The position numbers and the translations under genes were made by a program. This document shows positions 1-10,786 of a stretch of DNA of 64,000 nt, one piece after another. The DNA comes from Methylophilales bacterium LSUCC0135. GTDB lineage: Bacteria; Pseudomonadota; Gammaproteobacteria; Burkholderiales; Methylophilaceae. Position 1 is the first letter of the stretch; every line of letters begins with the position of its first letter. The notes below the pieces were generated by a model, which ran no database searches, was not told the origin of the DNA, and saw nothing but the letters and a program-made list of their open reading frames with translations. Location: positions 183,876 through 247,875 of the forward strand of contig MCAW01000001.1 of NCBI GenBank assembly GCA_001704575.1, given 5' to 3'.

Positions 1-1419
1 TTTTACATGCACAAAAGCAACGGTCTGGTGCAGGACGTTTTTCAGACCCGCCACATGCGCAGTCTGGTCGGCAACGCAGGTATCGCACATGTGCGTTATC
101 CGACAGCAGGTTCTTCATCTGCGGCCGAGGCGCAACCTTTCTATGTCAACTCGCCCTTCGGCATCGTGCTCGGCCACAACGGCAATCTGACCAATTCCGC
201 ACAACTCAAGCAGGAAATGTTCAGGCAGGACCTGCGTCATATCAATACCAGTTCCGATTCCGAGGTCTTGCTCAACGTCCTTGCGCACGAAATCGAGCGC
301 AGCGCACATAACGCAGTGCTGAATACGGATATGGTGTTTGAAGCGGTCGCCGGCGTGCACAAGCGCTGCAAGGGCGCTTACGGCGTGGTCGCCATGATTG
401 CCAATTTTGGCCTGCTGGCCTTCCGTGATCCGCACGGCATACGTCCTCTTGTCATCGGCAAGAACGAGACCGAACAGGGCACTGAATATGTCGTTGCCTC
501 AGAGAGCGTCGCGCTCGACGTGCTGGGCTTCACCCTGATGCGCGATGTCGAACCGGGTGAGGCGATTTTCATCGACATGGACGGCAATTTCTTCTCGCGC
601 CAATGTGCGGATAACGCGAAGCTGACGCCCTGTATTTTCGAATACGTTTATCTTGCCCGTCCCGACTCCGTCATTGATGGCGTGTCTGTCTACCAGACCC
701 GCCTGCACATTGGTGAGAGTCTTGCAGAAAAAATTCATCGTGAATGGAAAGATCTGCACATCGACGTCGTCATTCCGATTCCCGATACCAGCCGCCCAAG
801 CGCTTTGCAACTGGCCAACGCACTTAATCTGACTTATCGCGAAGGCTTCATCAAGAACCGCTACATCGGCCGTACCTTCATCATGCCTGGTCAGGCCTTG
901 CGCAAAAAATCCGTGCGTCAGAAACTCAATCCGATCGGTATGGAATTCAAGGGCAAGAATGTGCTGCTGGTGGATGATTCCATCGTGCGCGGCACCACTT
1001 CCCAGCAGATCGTGCAGATGGCGAGAGATGCCGGTGCCAACAAGGTATTTTTTGCTTCCGCTGCGCCACCGGTGCGTTTCCCCAATGTCTACGGTATCGA
1101 CATGCCGACCCGCAACGAACTGCTGGCAACCGGTCGTACCGATGAAAAAATCTGCCGCGAGATCGGCGCGGATGCATTGATCTATCAGGACCTTGATGCG
1201 CTGATCAAGTCGGTGCAGTTGAGCAATCCCGACATTGAATCCTTTGACTGTTCCTGTTTCGACGGCAACTACATTACCGGCGATATCGATGAGGCATATC
1301 TCAACGAGATCGAATCGGCGCGCGGCGAAAGCCACAAGCAGCGGAAGCCGGCCAACTCCAGTACCCAGCTGGACCTCAATCTGGTCTCGGCAAAAGAGCA
1401 TGAGGAAGAGCCGGCCTGA
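1..1419 (+). CDS. purF: Amidophosphoribosyltransferase, 5' end outside window
   Basis: Catalyses the first committed step of purine synthesis, moving ammonia from glutamine onto PRPP to give phosphoribosylamine in the cytoplasm. The reading frame is open from base 1, so the first ~45 residues, including the N-terminal catalytic Cys of the glutaminase domain, lie upstream. Visible are the rest of the Ntn glutaminase domain ([14 protein letters not shown]) and the C-terminal phosphoribosyltransferase domain with the PRPP-binding loop [14 protein letters not shown]. The C-terminus ends in a polar tail. metZ follows on the same strand, as is common in proteobacteria, but a terminator-like hairpin lies between them. 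Confidence 0.97.
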   Translation, partial: FYMHKSNGLVQDVFQTRHMRSLVGNAGIAHVRYPTAGSSSAAEAQPFYVNSPFGIVLGHNGNLTNSAQLKQEMFRQDLRHINTSSDSEVLLNVLAHEIERSAHNAVLNTDMVFEAVAGVHKRCKGAYGVVAMIANFGLLAFRDPHGIRPLVIGKNETEQGTEYVVASESVALDVLGFTLMRDVEPGEAIFIDMDGNFFSRQCADNAKLTPCIFEYVYLARPDSVIDGVSVYQTRLHIGESLAEKIHREWKDLHIDVVIPIPDTSRPSALQLANALNLTYREGFIKNRYIGRTFIMPGQALRKKSVRQKLNPIGMEFKGKNVLLVDDSIVRGTTSQQIVQMARDAGANKVFFASAAPPVRFPNVYGIDMPTRNELLATGRTDEKICREIGADALIYQDLDALIKSVQLSNPDIESFDCSCFDGNYITGDIDEAYLNEIESARGESHKQRKPANSSTQLDLNLVSAKEHEEEPA

Positions 1420-1547
1420 CTTGACCGCCCGGGGCCGTCAGGACTAAGATCGAAATTGCGCTGATTTGAGCATGCTGTTTTGAACAGCATACACTCAGCT
1501 TGCGAGCGCGTTATAAGTACAGCTAAAGCGAGTTGCCGCACACATGC

Positions 1548-1591
1548 AAACCCGTTTTCGCTGGCGCATTGCTCGCAGAACGGGTTTTTTT
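1548..1591 (+). terminator. Rho-independent terminator after purF
   Basis: The arms AAACCCGTT and AACGGGTTT form a perfect inverted repeat and are followed directly by a run of seven T. It lies about 130 bases after the purF stop and before metZ, so metZ probably has its own promoter in the remaining ~90 bases. Confidence 0.75.
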
Positions 1592-1684
1592 GTGTACGGA
1601 GCATAAGGCCGGATCATCAGGAACGCGCAGCGAATCAGGAAAGCGCAGCGAATACACCATGAATCAGTTTGGAAAGGCAAGTGA

Positions 1685-2854
1685 ATGAGCAATCAATGGC
1701 ATCCGGAAACGCTGAGTGTCAGAGCGGGCAGTGAGCATACCGAATTCGGTGAAAACTCGGAGGCGATGTTTCTGACCTCGAGCTTCGTATTCGACAGCGC
1801 GGCGCAAGCGGCAGCAAGATTCGGCGGACAGGAACCGGGCAATATCTATTCGCGTTTCACCAACCCGACCGTCACCATGTTCCAGAACAAGCTGGCGGCA
1901 CTCGAAGGCGCGGAGTTCTGTGTGGCGACCTCGTCGGGCATGTCGGCCATATTGGCCTGCGTCATGGGTTTGTGCTCGGCAGGCGATCACGTCGTGGCGT
2001 CGCGCAGTATTTTCGGCACCTCTGTGCAGCTGTTCGGCAACATCCTGCAACGCTGGGGCTTGCAGACAACCTTTGTCTCGTTGACCGATCCGGAAGAATG
2101 GAAGGCTGCCGTCAGGCCCAATACCAAGCTGTTTTTTGTAGAAACGCCTTCCAATCCATTGACGGAAGTTTGCGACATTGAGGCACTGGCCGTCATCGCC
2201 CATGGCGCTGGTGCGCTGCTGGTGGTGGATAACTGTTTCTGCACGCCCGCCTTGCAGAAACCGTTGAATCTTGGCGCCGACATCATCATCCATTCGGCCA
2301 CCAAGTATATTGACGGTCAGGGGCGCTGCCTGGGCGGTGCAGTTCTGGGCAGAAAAGACGTGCTGGATCCGGTCTATGGCTTTCTCAGAACCGCCGGGCC
2401 GACCATGAGCGCGTTCAATGCCTGGGTGTTTCTCAAGGGGCTGGAGACCCTGCACGTGCGCATGGACACGCATGCGCGCAGCGCGCTGGCGCTGGCTGAG
2501 TGGCTGGAACAACAGCCCGGCGTCGACCGTGTCTACTACCCCGGGCTCGCCTCGCACCCCCAGCATACGCTGGCGATGAAACAACAGAAAAGCGGCGGCG
2601 CGATTGTCTCCTTTGATGTCAAGGGCGGCAAGGATGCGGCTTGGCGTCTAATAGACGGCACCCGCATGATTTCGATTACTGCCAATCTCGGCGATGCAAA
2701 AAGCACCATTACGCACCCGGCGACTACCACTCACAGCCGCGTCACGGCTGAGGCACGGGCTGCTGCCGGCATTGGTGACGGCCTGGTTCGAATTGCTGTC
2801 GGTCTCGAACATATCGAGGATCTCAAGGCCGACCTCGCCATGCTGAGCCGCTGA
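1685..2854 (+). CDS. metZ: O-succinylhomoserine sulfhydrylase
   Basis: PLP enzyme of the Cys/Met metabolism family that makes homocysteine directly from O-succinylhomoserine and sulfide. The 389-residue length is normal. The PLP-binding lysine is K207 in the motif HSATKYIDGQGR, and the substrate-loop signature NIYSRFTNPT is present near residue 58. The position after purF is the usual context of metZ in beta- and gammaproteobacteria and favours MetZ over MetB or MetC, which share the fold. Substrate preference (succinyl versus acetyl) is inferred from family resemblance. Confidence 0.92.
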   Translation: MSNQWHPETLSVRAGSEHTEFGENSEAMFLTSSFVFDSAAQAAARFGGQEPGNIYSRFTNPTVTMFQNKLAALEGAEFCVATSSGMSAILACVMGLCSAGDHVVASRSIFGTSVQLFGNILQRWGLQTTFVSLTDPEEWKAAVRPNTKLFFVETPSNPLTEVCDIEALAVIAHGAGALLVVDNCFCTPALQKPLNLGADIIIHSATKYIDGQGRCLGGAVLGRKDVLDPVYGFLRTAGPTMSAFNAWVFLKGLETLHVRMDTHARSALALAEWLEQQPGVDRVYYPGLASHPQHTLAMKQQKSGGAIVSFDVKGGKDAAWRLIDGTRMISITANLGDAKSTITHPATTTHSRVTAEARAAAGIGDGLVRIAVGLEHIEDLKADLAMLSR

Positions 2855-2936
2855 TATGGGTTGGCCCGCATTCCGGGCGACTTGCCGGTATGACTATTGA
2901 AGACATGATTAACGAAACACAACCAAGGAGCAGAAA

Positions 2937-3227
2937 ATGAGCAAAAAAGACGAATATGTAGAAAAGCTGAAGTTGCAGCTCGACGAGTGGAGTGCCGATA
3001 TCGACGAACTCGAAGCGCGCGCCCGTAAAGTCGATGCCGAATTGCGCAGCAAGTGCGATGAGCAGCTCGTCATATTGCGTGCCAGACGCGACGAGGCAAA
3101 AAGCAAGCTGAAAGAGATACAGGACTCTGCCGGTGAAGCCTGGCAGGAACTGCGCAAGGGCGGCGATATGGCATGGGATGCCATCAAGCATGCGCTGATC
3201 GAAGCGCGCAAAAAGTTCGGCGAATAA
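2937..3227 (+). CDS. Small coiled-coil protein, sll1863 stress-response family
   Basis: A 96-residue, highly charged protein that is almost entirely predicted helix or coiled coil (long runs of D/E/K/R, with the pattern EKLKLQLDEWSADIDELEAR near the N-terminus). It resembles small cytoplasmic coiled-coil proteins annotated as sll1863-family stress-response proteins, whose biochemical role is unknown. It has no signal peptide or membrane segment. A good Shine-Dalgarno sequence (AAGGAG) precedes the ATG. The next gene starts 24 bases later, so the two are probably co-transcribed. Confidence 0.75.
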   Translation: MSKKDEYVEKLKLQLDEWSADIDELEARARKVDAELRSKCDEQLVILRARRDEAKSKLKEIQDSAGEAWQELRKGGDMAWDAIKHALIEARKKFGE

Positions 3228-3251
3228 CCTGAAATATTGCAGGAGAGGGCA

Positions 3252-3473
3252 ATGAAACTGACTGTTGTGATTGGCGTGCTGCTCGTTGCGCTTGGTGCTA
3301 CGGCGCTGATTTACAAAAACTTCAGCTACACCAGAGAAGAGACCGTAGTGCAGATCGGTACGCTGAAGGCAACGGCAGAAGTCGAGAACGAAGTGGCCGT
3401 GCCAACTGCTGTCGGTGTAGGTCTGATCGTTGCAGGCGTGCTGCTTGTGGTGGTCGGGGCGGGAAGGAAGTAG
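3252..3473 (+). CDS. Small two-helix membrane protein of unknown function
   Basis: A 73-residue protein with an N-terminal hydrophobic helix (VVIGVLLVALGATALIY), a short polar middle containing YTREETVVQIGTLKATAE, and a second helix (VGVGLIVAGVLLVVVG). Many bacteria carry small inner-membrane proteins with this helix-YTTREK-helix layout and no known function. I chose the ATG at 3252, preceded by AGGAGAGGG, over an in-frame ATG 15 bases upstream that has no ribosome site. It is paired with the coiled-coil gene upstream, and both look like general stress genes by family. Confidence 0.7.
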   Translation: MKLTVVIGVLLVALGATALIYKNFSYTREETVVQIGTLKATAEVENEVAVPTAVGVGLIVAGVLLVVVGAGRK

Positions 3474-3521
3474 GGCGGTCAGCCGGCTGGCGAAATCTGC
3501 TGCAGTTTATTTGCTGGACTC

Positions 3522-3554
3522 AAAGCCCGGACCGGAATTCAGGCCCGGGTTTTT
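3522..3554 (+). terminator. Terminator between the small stress pair and tetR
   Basis: The arms AAAGCCCGG and CCGGGTTTT form a 9-bp stem (one G-U pair) ending in a T run. It sits between the convergent small-membrane-protein gene and the tetR stop codon and probably ends transcription from the left. Confidence 0.65.
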
Positions 3555-4171
3555 CATTTCGCCCGAAGTTGCATGTGAAAGCGGATCAGGTCGGCGGCCT
3601 GCTGCCTGAAGCGTGTGCCGCTGGCGTCCTTGACCCACATGTGCAGTAGTCCGGTGAAGAACAGGTTGGTATCCTGTGCCAGTTGCTCCGGATTCAGGCC
3701 TTCCTTCAGTTCGCCCTTTAGGCGTGCGCGCTCATAGGTCAATGCAATTTTTGCGGTGATGCCAGAGCAATTCGAGATAATCTGCTGCAGTACATCCGAG
3801 AAATCCTCCACATACTCACACTTGATCATCATGATTTCGTATATCTGTCTTGTCTCGATACTTTCATTCAGTATCTGTATGGTGCCCATCAGAAAGTTCT
3901 CGATATTGCGCAGGGGAGAGTCCGAGCCTTCGACCAGCAGGGTGTCGTCCATGCGGTCTATCAGGGGCAGAAATACCTGTTCGCGCATGGCATGAAACAG
4001 GTCGATCTTGTTCTTGAAGTGCCAGTAGATGGCACCGCGGGTCACACCTGCTTCAGCGGCGATGTGTTCCATGGTGGTACGGCTGACGCCGCGCACCAGA
4101 AAGACCGCGCGTGCAGCGTGTATGATGGCTTGTCTTGTTAATTCGGCATTTTCCTTGGTTTTGCGGACCAT
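3554..4171 (-). CDS. TetR/AcrR-family repressor of the adjacent RND pump
   Basis: DNA-binding repressor with an N-terminal helix-turn-helix (residues ~10-55) containing AEAGVTRGAIYWHFKNK, nearly identical in pattern to AcrR/TtgR-type regulators, and a C-terminal ligand domain typical of the TetR_C family of efflux regulators. The annotated start at 4171 (MVRKTKE) matches the usual AcrR N-terminus; a longer in-frame start at 4240 would extend through the operator and is unlikely. The gene is divergent from a tripartite RND pump and is separated from it by a strong inverted repeat, so it very likely represses both itself and the pump until a toxic ligand binds. Confidence 0.9.
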   Translation of the reverse strand: MVRKTKENAELTRQAIIHAARAVFLVRGVSRTTMEHIAAEAGVTRGAIYWHFKNKIDLFHAMREQVFLPLIDRMDDTLLVEGSDSPLRNIENFLMGTIQILNESIETRQIYEIMMIKCEYVEDFSDVLQQIISNCSGITAKIALTYERARLKGELKEGLNPEQLAQDTNLFFTGLLHMWVKDASGTRFRQQAADLIRFHMQLRAK

Positions 4172-4203
4172 TGATGTGATTACTTTCGGGTGAAATTCAA
4201 ATG

Positions 4204-4258
4204 GTTTACATACAAACTTGTTTGTATATAATATATACATACATCATTGTATGTAAAC
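4204..4258. promoter_or_regulatory. Divergent operator/promoter region of tetR and the RND operon
   Basis: A perfect 12-bp inverted repeat, GTTTACATACAA (4204-4215) and TTGTATGTAAAC (4247-4258), brackets two smaller palindromes: TACAAAC-tt-GTTTGTA (4211-4226) and TACATACA-tcat-TGTATGTA (4236-4255). The second closely resembles the TACATACA...TGTATGTA operator recognised by AcrR/TtgR-type repressors. The AT-rich centre (TATAATATATA) probably contains the -10 elements of one or both genes. Binding by the neighbouring TetR protein is inferred. Confidence 0.8.
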
Positions 4259-4300
4259 AACGGTATATCAAAAATAACGATTTATAACGTGGAGTATCAC

Positions 4301-5533
4301 ATGTACAGCGCAATTTCCAGGATTCAGCCATTCAAACAGGGGTTATTCAAGCGGTTGATGTTCGGCGCAATGATGCTCCCGGTCAGCTTGATGCTGTTAT
4401 CTGCCTGCGGAAAACAGGAATCGCCGAATGGGCCGCCTGCCCAGATGGCAATGCCGGTGACGGTGGTTGAAGCACAACCTTCAACGGTGCCGGTCAGTGC
4501 TGAAGCGGTCGCGCAGACCGAAGGCGCCAAGGAAGTCGAAATCAGGGCGCGTGTAGGCGGCATTCTGTTGAAACGTCTGTACGAAGAAGGCTCCATGATC
4601 AAAGCCGGCCAGCCGATGTTTTTGATCGATCCGGTGCCTTATGAAATTGCGCTCTCGCAGGCCAGGGCGCAACTCGCACAACAGCAGGCGCGAATAGAAC
4701 AGGCGAAGCGCGAACAGGAACGTCTGAAAGGCCTGCTGGCCACGCAGTCCGTCAGTCAGCGTGAATATGACAATGCATTTTCCGACGAGGCTGTGGCCAG
4801 AGCTGCGCTGCAGCAGGCCCAAGCCAATGTGCGTGAAGCCGAGCTGAATCTCTCCTACACCACAGTCACCGCCCCCGTAAGTGGCTATTCCGGTCGCTTC
4901 CAGTTTTCCGAAGGCGCATTAATCACAGCAAACACCAGTCTGCTGACCACCATCGTGCAGCTTTCGCCGATCTGGGTTCGCTTCAGCTTTTCTGATAACG
5001 AGCTGGAGCAGCTGGGCGGGCGTCTGACAGAAGATAACGTCAGGGAAGTGACGCTGGTATTGCCTGATGGCAGTGAATATCCACAAAAAGGCAAACTCAA
5101 TTTTGCCGCCAGCCAGATCGACCCCTTGCTCGGCACGCAGCAGTTGCGGGCCACCTTTGATAACGCTGACCAGAAGCTGTTGCCAGGCCAGTTCGTGCGC
5201 GCGCGGGTGACGACCGGTCAGCGCGATGGGGTCTTCCTGTTGCCGCAGGTGGCTGTAAGCACGTCTGACCAAGGCCGTTTTGTCTATGTCGTCAACGAGA
5301 AGAATGAAGCTACGGTGCGCCCGGTCGTGGTCGGCGACTGGGTGGGCAAGGACTGGACTATCCTCGAAGGCATCAATGCAGGCGACAAGGTCATTATCGA
5401 CAACATCATCAAGTTGCGGCCAGGTGTACCGGTTGTGCCTAATATCGCTGGGCAGCGCTCTGCGGAACCGGCTTCTGATGCCAAACAGCAGCCTGCGCAG
5501 TCTTCGCGCGCTGAATCCAGCGCGCAAGTCTAA
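4301..5533 (+). CDS. RND efflux periplasmic adaptor (membrane fusion) lipoprotein
   Basis: The AcrA/MexA-type adaptor that links the inner-membrane RND pump to the outer-membrane channel. The start at 4301 follows GGAG with 6-base spacing; an upstream ATG at 4247 lies inside the operator and is rejected. The signal peptide ends in the lipobox LLSAC, so the mature protein is a periplasmic lipoprotein. Then come the lipoyl/barrel-sandwich region ([18 protein letters not shown]), an alpha-hairpin rich in Q/A/E (residues ~125-200), and beta-barrel and membrane-proximal domains. The C-terminal tail is Ala/Ser/Gln-rich. It is first in a three-gene operon with the pump and the channel. Confidence 0.93.
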   Translation: MYSAISRIQPFKQGLFKRLMFGAMMLPVSLMLLSACGKQESPNGPPAQMAMPVTVVEAQPSTVPVSAEAVAQTEGAKEVEIRARVGGILLKRLYEEGSMIKAGQPMFLIDPVPYEIALSQARAQLAQQQARIEQAKREQERLKGLLATQSVSQREYDNAFSDEAVARAALQQAQANVREAELNLSYTTVTAPVSGYSGRFQFSEGALITANTSLLTTIVQLSPIWVRFSFSDNELEQLGGRLTEDNVREVTLVLPDGSEYPQKGKLNFAASQIDPLLGTQQLRATFDNADQKLLPGQFVRARVTTGQRDGVFLLPQVAVSTSDQGRFVYVVNEKNEATVRPVVVGDWVGKDWTILEGINAGDKVIIDNIIKLRPGVPVVPNIAGQRSAEPASDAKQQPAQSSRAESSAQV

Positions 5534-5550
5534 GCGGAGGCCCCCAGATC

Positions 5551-8500
5551 ATGACCAGATTTTTCATCACGCGGCCGATTTTCGCGTCAGTTCTTTCCAT
5601 CATCATCGTACTTGCCGGTCTGGCCGCGGCTCTCAAGCTGCCAATCGCGCAATATCCGCAGATCGCGCCGCCCACTGTGCTGATTACCGCGACCTATCCC
5701 GGCGCCAGCGCAGAGACGCTTTCTAAGACCGTTGCGGCACCGATCGAGGAACAGCTCAGCGGCGTTGAGGGATTGCTTTACTTCAGTTCCAGCGCCGATT
5801 CCAGCGGCACCCTGACCATCACGGCCACATTTGAAGTCGGTACCGATGCCGACCAGGCGACTTTCAATCTCAGTAACCGCGTCAATACTGCGCTGCCGCG
5901 TTTGCCGGACGACGTTCGCCGCAACGGTCTGGTGATCCAGAAGCGCTCCAACGATTTGCTGCTGGTGGCCATGCTGAACTCTCCGGATGGCACCTTCGAC
6001 CCGCTGTATCTGAGCAATTACGGCACGCTGAATGTGCTGGATGAATTGAAGCGCATCAAGGGCGTGGGCGATGCGACCATATTCGGCGCGCAGGATTATT
6101 CGATGCGTATCTGGTTGCGGCCGGACAAGATGGCTCAGCTGGGTATCACGACGACCGATATTGCCAATGCCATCCAGTCCCAGAACGCGCAATATGCCGC
6201 GGGCAAGATCGGTCAGGATCCGTCGCCTAGCGATCAGCAGATTGTCTATACGGTAACGGCAAAAGGCCGGCTGCTCGATCCGGAGCAGTTTGGCAACATC
6301 ATCCTGCGTGCGGATGGGCCGCGCGGTGTGCTCTATCTCAAGGATGTTGCGCGCATCGAACTCGGTTCGCAGAACTACAATATCCGCACTACGCTCAACG
6401 GCAAGCCCGGCGTAGCCATCGGTACTTTCCTGCAGACCGGCGCCAACGCGCTGGATACCGCAGAGGCGATCAAGCTCAAGCTGGAGGAGTTGAAAAAGCG
6501 CTTCCCCAAGGGCATGGATTACGCCATACCCTACGATACCAGCGATTTCGTGCAGTCATCCATTCATGAAGTAATCAAGACCCTAGTGGAAGCTCTGATT
6601 CTGGTCATTCTGGTTGTGTTCCTCTTCCTGCAGAGCTGGCGCGCGACACTGATCCCGATCATCGCTGTGCCGATTTCGCTGATTGGTACCTTTGCCGGAC
6701 TCTGGCTTCTTGGCTTCTCCATCAATACGCTGACCTTGTTTGCCATGGTGCTATCGGTCGGTATTGTGGTCGATGACGCGATTGTTGTGCTGGAAAACAT
6801 CGAACGCCTGATGAAGGAAGAAAAGCTCTCGCCGATCAATGCAGCGATCAAGTCCATGCAGCAGGTATCCAGTGCCGTTGTGGCGATGACACTGGTACTG
6901 GTGGCGGTATTTGTACCGGTGGCTTTCCTTGGGGGTATTGCCGGTGAGCTCTATCGCCAGTTTGCCGTGACCGTGGCTGTGGCGGCAGTGCTTTCCGGTG
7001 TGGTCGCACTGACGCTGACGCCTGCCCTTTGCTCGCTGTTGCTCAAGCATACACATATCGAGTCGAAGCTTTTTCGATCTTTTAATCGTTTTTTTACGCG
7101 ATTGACCGCTTTTTACATCAGCATGGTCAGTTTGACCTTGCGTCACAAGATCATCGGCTCCATTGCCTTTGCCGGCGTCATCGGGTTTGTCGTGATACTG
7201 CTTAAAACCATCCCCGGTAGCTTTGTTCCGCCAGAAGACCAAGGCTACGTGATTACAGCCTTCGTGCTGCCGGATGGCGCTACCCTCAACCGCACCACCA
7301 GGACGACAGAAGCGGTGCGGCAGGGCATTGCACAGGATCCTGCGGTAGCAACCCAGTTCATCATCAACGGTATGGACCTGATCGGCGGAGGCAACAAGAC
7401 CAGTGCAGCCACCATGTTCGTGCGCATGAAAGATTGGGACGAAAGAACCGAAACCGCAGATGACGTCGTGAAGAAACTGTTCGGTATCGGCATGAGCCAG
7501 CCGGACGGCATGGCGTTTGCATTCAACCCGCCGGCCATCCGCGGGCTCGGCACTTCCGGCGGTTTCGAGCTCTATGTGCAGACACGCGGGGATTCCGACC
7601 CGATGCGTTTGTCGAGCGTGACCAACCACTTCATTGATGCCCTCCAGCAAGAGCCAAAATTGCAAGGCATCAATACCTTTTTCCGTCCCACGGTGCCGCA
7701 GCTTTTTGTCGAGGTGGATGAAGCCAAAGCGCTTTCACAGGGAGTACCGATTGCCGATATCTACGCAACGCTGCAAACCACCATGGGTTCGCTCTATGTC
7801 AACGATTTCAACCGTTCCGGCCGCACTTATCGCGTGCAATTGCAGGCTGAGCCGGAGTTTCGCATGAAGCCGGAAGACCTCGGCCGCGTCTATGTGCGTT
7901 CCAACAATGGCGTCATGGTGCCGCTTTCGGCCTTGAGTACGGTGAAAAACATCGTCGGTGCCGAGCAGCTGGAGCGCTACAATGGCCTGCTCTCCGCCAA
8001 AGTGCTGGGTAGTGGTGCAGCCGGGGTCAGCTCGGGGGAAGCGATTCAGTTGGTCGAGAAGATCGGGGCTGCGAATCTGCCCGATGGCTACCAGATTGCC
8101 TGGACCGGTCAGGCCTACCAGGAGAAACGCACCGGTTCTGCCGCGGTTTTCGCATTCACGTTTGCCATCATCATGGTGTTCCTGATTCTGGCCGCGCAGT
8201 TCGAGACCTGGACTTTACCACTGGCGGTGATCATGGCCGTGCCTTTCGCCCTTTCAGGCGCGCTGACGGCGATTTTCCTGCGGCATATGCCGAACGACAT
8301 CTACTTCCAGATCGGTCTGGTCACCCTGATCGCGCTGGCGGCGAAGAATGCGATCCTGATTGTCGAATTCGCTTCACAAAAACTGGAAGAGGGCTTCAGT
8401 GTCGCAGATGCTGCGATCGAGGCAGCCAGACTGCGTTTCCGCCCGATTGTGATGACCTCAATGGCGTTCGTGCTCGGTATCGTGCCACTGGTGATCGCCA

Positions 8501-8679
8501 CCGGTGCCGGTTCGGCCGCACGCCGCTCCATGGGGACAGGCGTGTTCGGCGGCATGTTGATGGCGACCTTTATCGCCACCATCTTCATTCCGCTGTTTTT
8601 TGTCTGGCTCACGCGCAAACATCGCAGACTCGAAGCTGGACAAGCAGTTGCAGCAAGTAACGAAAAGGAAATGGCATGA
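5551..8679 (+). CDS. RND multidrug efflux pump, AcrB/MexB (HAE1) family
   Basis: Inner-membrane proton-driven exporter of hydrophobic drugs, 1042 residues, the normal family length. It starts with [20 protein letters not shown], the usual first transmembrane helix. The proton-relay residues are present: D408 and D409 in [17 protein letters not shown], and K932 in [16 protein letters not shown]. The two large periplasmic loops and twelve predicted helices follow AcrB topology. It is 17 bases after the adaptor gene and overlaps the channel gene by 4 bases. The motifs place it with drug rather than metal exporters; the actual substrates are unknown. Confidence 0.95.
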   Translation: MTRFFITRPIFASVLSIIIVLAGLAAALKLPIAQYPQIAPPTVLITATYPGASAETLSKTVAAPIEEQLSGVEGLLYFSSSADSSGTLTITATFEVGTDADQATFNLSNRVNTALPRLPDDVRRNGLVIQKRSNDLLLVAMLNSPDGTFDPLYLSNYGTLNVLDELKRIKGVGDATIFGAQDYSMRIWLRPDKMAQLGITTTDIANAIQSQNAQYAAGKIGQDPSPSDQQIVYTVTAKGRLLDPEQFGNIILRADGPRGVLYLKDVARIELGSQNYNIRTTLNGKPGVAIGTFLQTGANALDTAEAIKLKLEELKKRFPKGMDYAIPYDTSDFVQSSIHEVIKTLVEALILVILVVFLFLQSWRATLIPIIAVPISLIGTFAGLWLLGFSINTLTLFAMVLSVGIVVDDAIVVLENIERLMKEEKLSPINAAIKSMQQVSSAVVAMTLVLVAVFVPVAFLGGIAGELYRQFAVTVAVAAVLSGVVALTLTPALCSLLLKHTHIESKLFRSFNRFFTRLTAFYISMVSLTLRHKIIGSIAFAGVIGFVVILLKTIPGSFVPPEDQGYVITAFVLPDGATLNRTTRTTEAVRQGIAQDPAVATQFIINGMDLIGGGNKTSAATMFVRMKDWDERTETADDVVKKLFGIGMSQPDGMAFAFNPPAIRGLGTSGGFELYVQTRGDSDPMRLSSVTNHFIDALQQEPKLQGINTFFRPTVPQLFVEVDEAKALSQGVPIADIYATLQTTMGSLYVNDFNRSGRTYRVQLQAEPEFRMKPEDLGRVYVRSNNGVMVPLSALSTVKNIVGAEQLERYNGLLSAKVLGSGAAGVSSGEAIQLVEKIGAANLPDGYQIAWTGQAYQEKRTGSAAVFAFTFAIIMVFLILAAQFETWTLPLAVIMAVPFALSGALTAIFLRHMPNDIYFQIGLVTLIALAAKNAILIVEFASQKLEEGFSVADAAIEAARLRFRPIVMTSMAFVLGIVPLVIATGAGSAARRSMGTGVFGGMLMATFIATIFIPLFFVWLTRKHRRLEAGQAVAASNEKEMA

Positions 8680-10100
8680 AGCCAAGTACCAAGATCAACG
8701 GCCTTTTGCTGATGGCAACATTGCTGCCGGGTTGCGCCTTAATGGGGCCGGATTACCAGCGGCCAGTGCTTTCTTTACCGGCTCTGTTCGGCGAAGAGGT
8801 GGCGAATGCGGCGCAAATGCAGCTGACCGCAGAAAATCCGTGGTGGACGCATTACCAGGACACCGTGTTGAACGAACTGGTTGCCAAGGCGCTTGAGAAC
8901 AATACGGACATCAAGCAAGCAGTCGCGCGCATTGAGGAGACGGATGCCTTCATGCGCGAAGTCGGGTCTGCGCTGTTGCCAAGGATCGATCTCGATGCCG
9001 CCGGCAGCCGCTCGCGTATTACCGAATTGGGCCCGAATCCGCAGTTCGTCGGCACCAGTCCGATACGTGAAAATTATAATATTCGCCTCGGCACTTCGTT
9101 CGAGCTGGATTTCTGGGGCAAGCTGCGCCGTGCCAAGGAATCCGCCCGCGCGCAAGCCTTGGCCAGCCGTTATGCCAGGGACACGGTGGCACTATCCCTG
9201 GCCGGATTGGTCGCCAGCAATTATCTGCAGCTGCGCAGCCTCGATTCACAGATAGCCGTTTCTGAAGACAATCTGAGAATCCGTAACGAAAGTCTTGATC
9301 TGACCAGACGTCGTCTGGAAGGGGGCGTGTCATCCGCGCTAGATGTACACCAGGCAGAAGTTGCCAGCAGTGCACTGGCTGCACACATTGTCGAATTGAA
9401 AAGACAGCGCGCCATCAGTCAGCACCAGTTGGCATTGCTGACCGGTGAGCTCGATCTCAAGCTTGCTACAGGTGACATCAAACAGCTGCCGTTGCCACCA
9501 TTGCCGCCAGCCGGTCTGCCATCGGCATTGCTAGAATCCCGTCCGGATGTGCGGCAGGCAGAAGAACAGCTGGTCGCGCTGAACGCCAACATCGGTGTTG
9601 CCAAAGCGGCCATGTTTCCGACCATATCGCTGACCGCTGCCTATGGCGGCGAAAGCGCCGAGCTCGGCGATGTGCTGAAATCGGCAGCCAGAATATGGAG
9701 TGGCGGGCTCAGTCTCAATCTGCCGGTTTTTGACGGTGGCAGGCTTTCATCACGGCTTGATCAGACTACTGCGCAACAGAAACAGGCGCTTGCCGGTTAC
9801 GAGGGCGCGGTTCGTGCCGCCTTTCAGGAAGTCAACGATGCCTTGGTGAACGTGCGGCAGAACACAGAACGGGAGGCCTTGCTGGACAGCAGTCAGGCTT
9901 CAGCAAAAAAAGCGCTGGAAATTTCCAATAACCGTTATCAGTCCGGATATTCGGCTTATATCGACGTGCTAGATTCGCAGCGCGTCTACAACGATGCCGC
10001 ACTGGCTTATATCCAAAGCCGTCAGGCGCGGCTGCTGGCCAGCGTCGAATTGTTCAAGGCGCTTGGTGGTGGCTGGCAGGACACGGGCAACCAGCAGTAA
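8676..10100 (+). CDS. Outer-membrane efflux channel lipoprotein, NodT/OprM family
   Basis: TolC-like trimeric outer-membrane channel, third gene of the pump operon. The start overlaps the pump stop by 4 bases (ATGA), indicating translational coupling. A lipoprotein signal peptide ends in LLPGC, followed by the family motif GPDYQRP. Two repeats of the OEP domain follow (residues ~60-270 and ~285-465), the second opening with [13 protein letters not shown], the hallmark of the NodT subgroup. The 474-residue length is typical. Confidence 0.93.
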   Translation: MKPSTKINGLLLMATLLPGCALMGPDYQRPVLSLPALFGEEVANAAQMQLTAENPWWTHYQDTVLNELVAKALENNTDIKQAVARIEETDAFMREVGSALLPRIDLDAAGSRSRITELGPNPQFVGTSPIRENYNIRLGTSFELDFWGKLRRAKESARAQALASRYARDTVALSLAGLVASNYLQLRSLDSQIAVSEDNLRIRNESLDLTRRRLEGGVSSALDVHQAEVASSALAAHIVELKRQRAISQHQLALLTGELDLKLATGDIKQLPLPPLPPAGLPSALLESRPDVRQAEEQLVALNANIGVAKAAMFPTISLTAAYGGESAELGDVLKSAARIWSGGLSLNLPVFDGGRLSSRLDQTTAQQKQALAGYEGAVRAAFQEVNDALVNVRQNTEREALLDSSQASAKKALEISNNRYQSGYSAYIDVLDSQRVYNDAALAYIQSRQARLLASVELFKALGGGWQDTGNQQ

Positions 10101-10124
10101 TGTCATGCTGACTGCAACCCGAGC

Positions 10125-10766
10125 TCAGGGCAATAGCTGGCGCTGGTAGGTTTCCCGCACCACGGCCAGAGGGCGATGATCGGCGCTGTAGACAGTCGCG
10201 TGGTGTTCAAACAGAGCTTGCGGGATATTGTCAGTGCCTGACCATAACATGATGGTGTTGGTGGTGTTTCTGTAAGGCTTCAGCGGCGCAATCACCTTGC
10301 CGAATGGAGTATCGCTGGTGGTCAGAGAAGTATTCATCGCTGCCGTCAGTCTCGCCGGGACATACCAGTTTTCAGCGACAGACAGCACTCGTTCGCCGCA
10401 GCGCAATTCCACTTTTCTGTAAGCCAGCGGTTCAGATGCTTCAACCCCGAGCTGGCTCAGTACGGATGCGTCCGGCGTCTTGAATGCTATTGGCAGCACA
10501 TGCGCCCTGACTACCGGCGGTTTCGCCAGTTGATGCTCGCGGCACCAGTCTTCAAGTGTCAATGTGGCGCTGGTGCTTTGATGCAGTCTTGCATTCAGTG
10601 TCTGCGTCAAACCATAGGTTTTGCTGAGGTCAGGGCGGTTCTCCGCAATCGCGTACTGAGCAACTGGTATTGCAAGCACTGCATAAAATATCATCACCAG
10701 CACGCCCATGCTTACATGACGTTGAGCGTTGTGATTGATTAACTGTTTACATTTGGTTTGAGTCAT
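10125..10766 (-). CDS. Exported chorismate-lyase-like (UbiC fold) protein
   Basis: A 213-residue protein with an N-terminal hydrophobic segment (GVLVMIFYAVLAIPVAQYAIA) that looks like a signal peptide or anchor, so it is probably periplasmic. The remainder has the pattern of UbiC-like proteins: an LRCGERVLSVAENWYVPARLT block, a TDTPFG-like SDTPFGKV block and a C-terminal RETYQRQLL that keeps the position of the catalytic Glu. Classical chorismate lyase is cytoplasmic, so an exported version probably does something else. A second in-frame ATG at 10709 would shorten the N-terminus before the hydrophobic segment. It is divergent from yigZ with only 20 bases between them. Confidence 0.65.
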   Translation of the reverse strand: MTQTKCKQLINHNAQRHVSMGVLVMIFYAVLAIPVAQYAIAENRPDLSKTYGLTQTLNARLHQSTSATLTLEDWCREHQLAKPPVVRAHVLPIAFKTPDASVLSQLGVEASEPLAYRKVELRCGERVLSVAENWYVPARLTAAMNTSLTTSDTPFGKVIAPLKPYRNTTNTIMLWSGTDNIPQALFEHHATVYSADHRPLAVVRETYQRQLLP

Positions 10767-10786
10767 CTTGCCGATACAATCCTGTT

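Noticed and set aside
1592-1684. SAM riboswitch in front of metZ
   Set aside because: The sequence between the purF terminator and metZ is too short and shows no conserved SAM aptamer stems.
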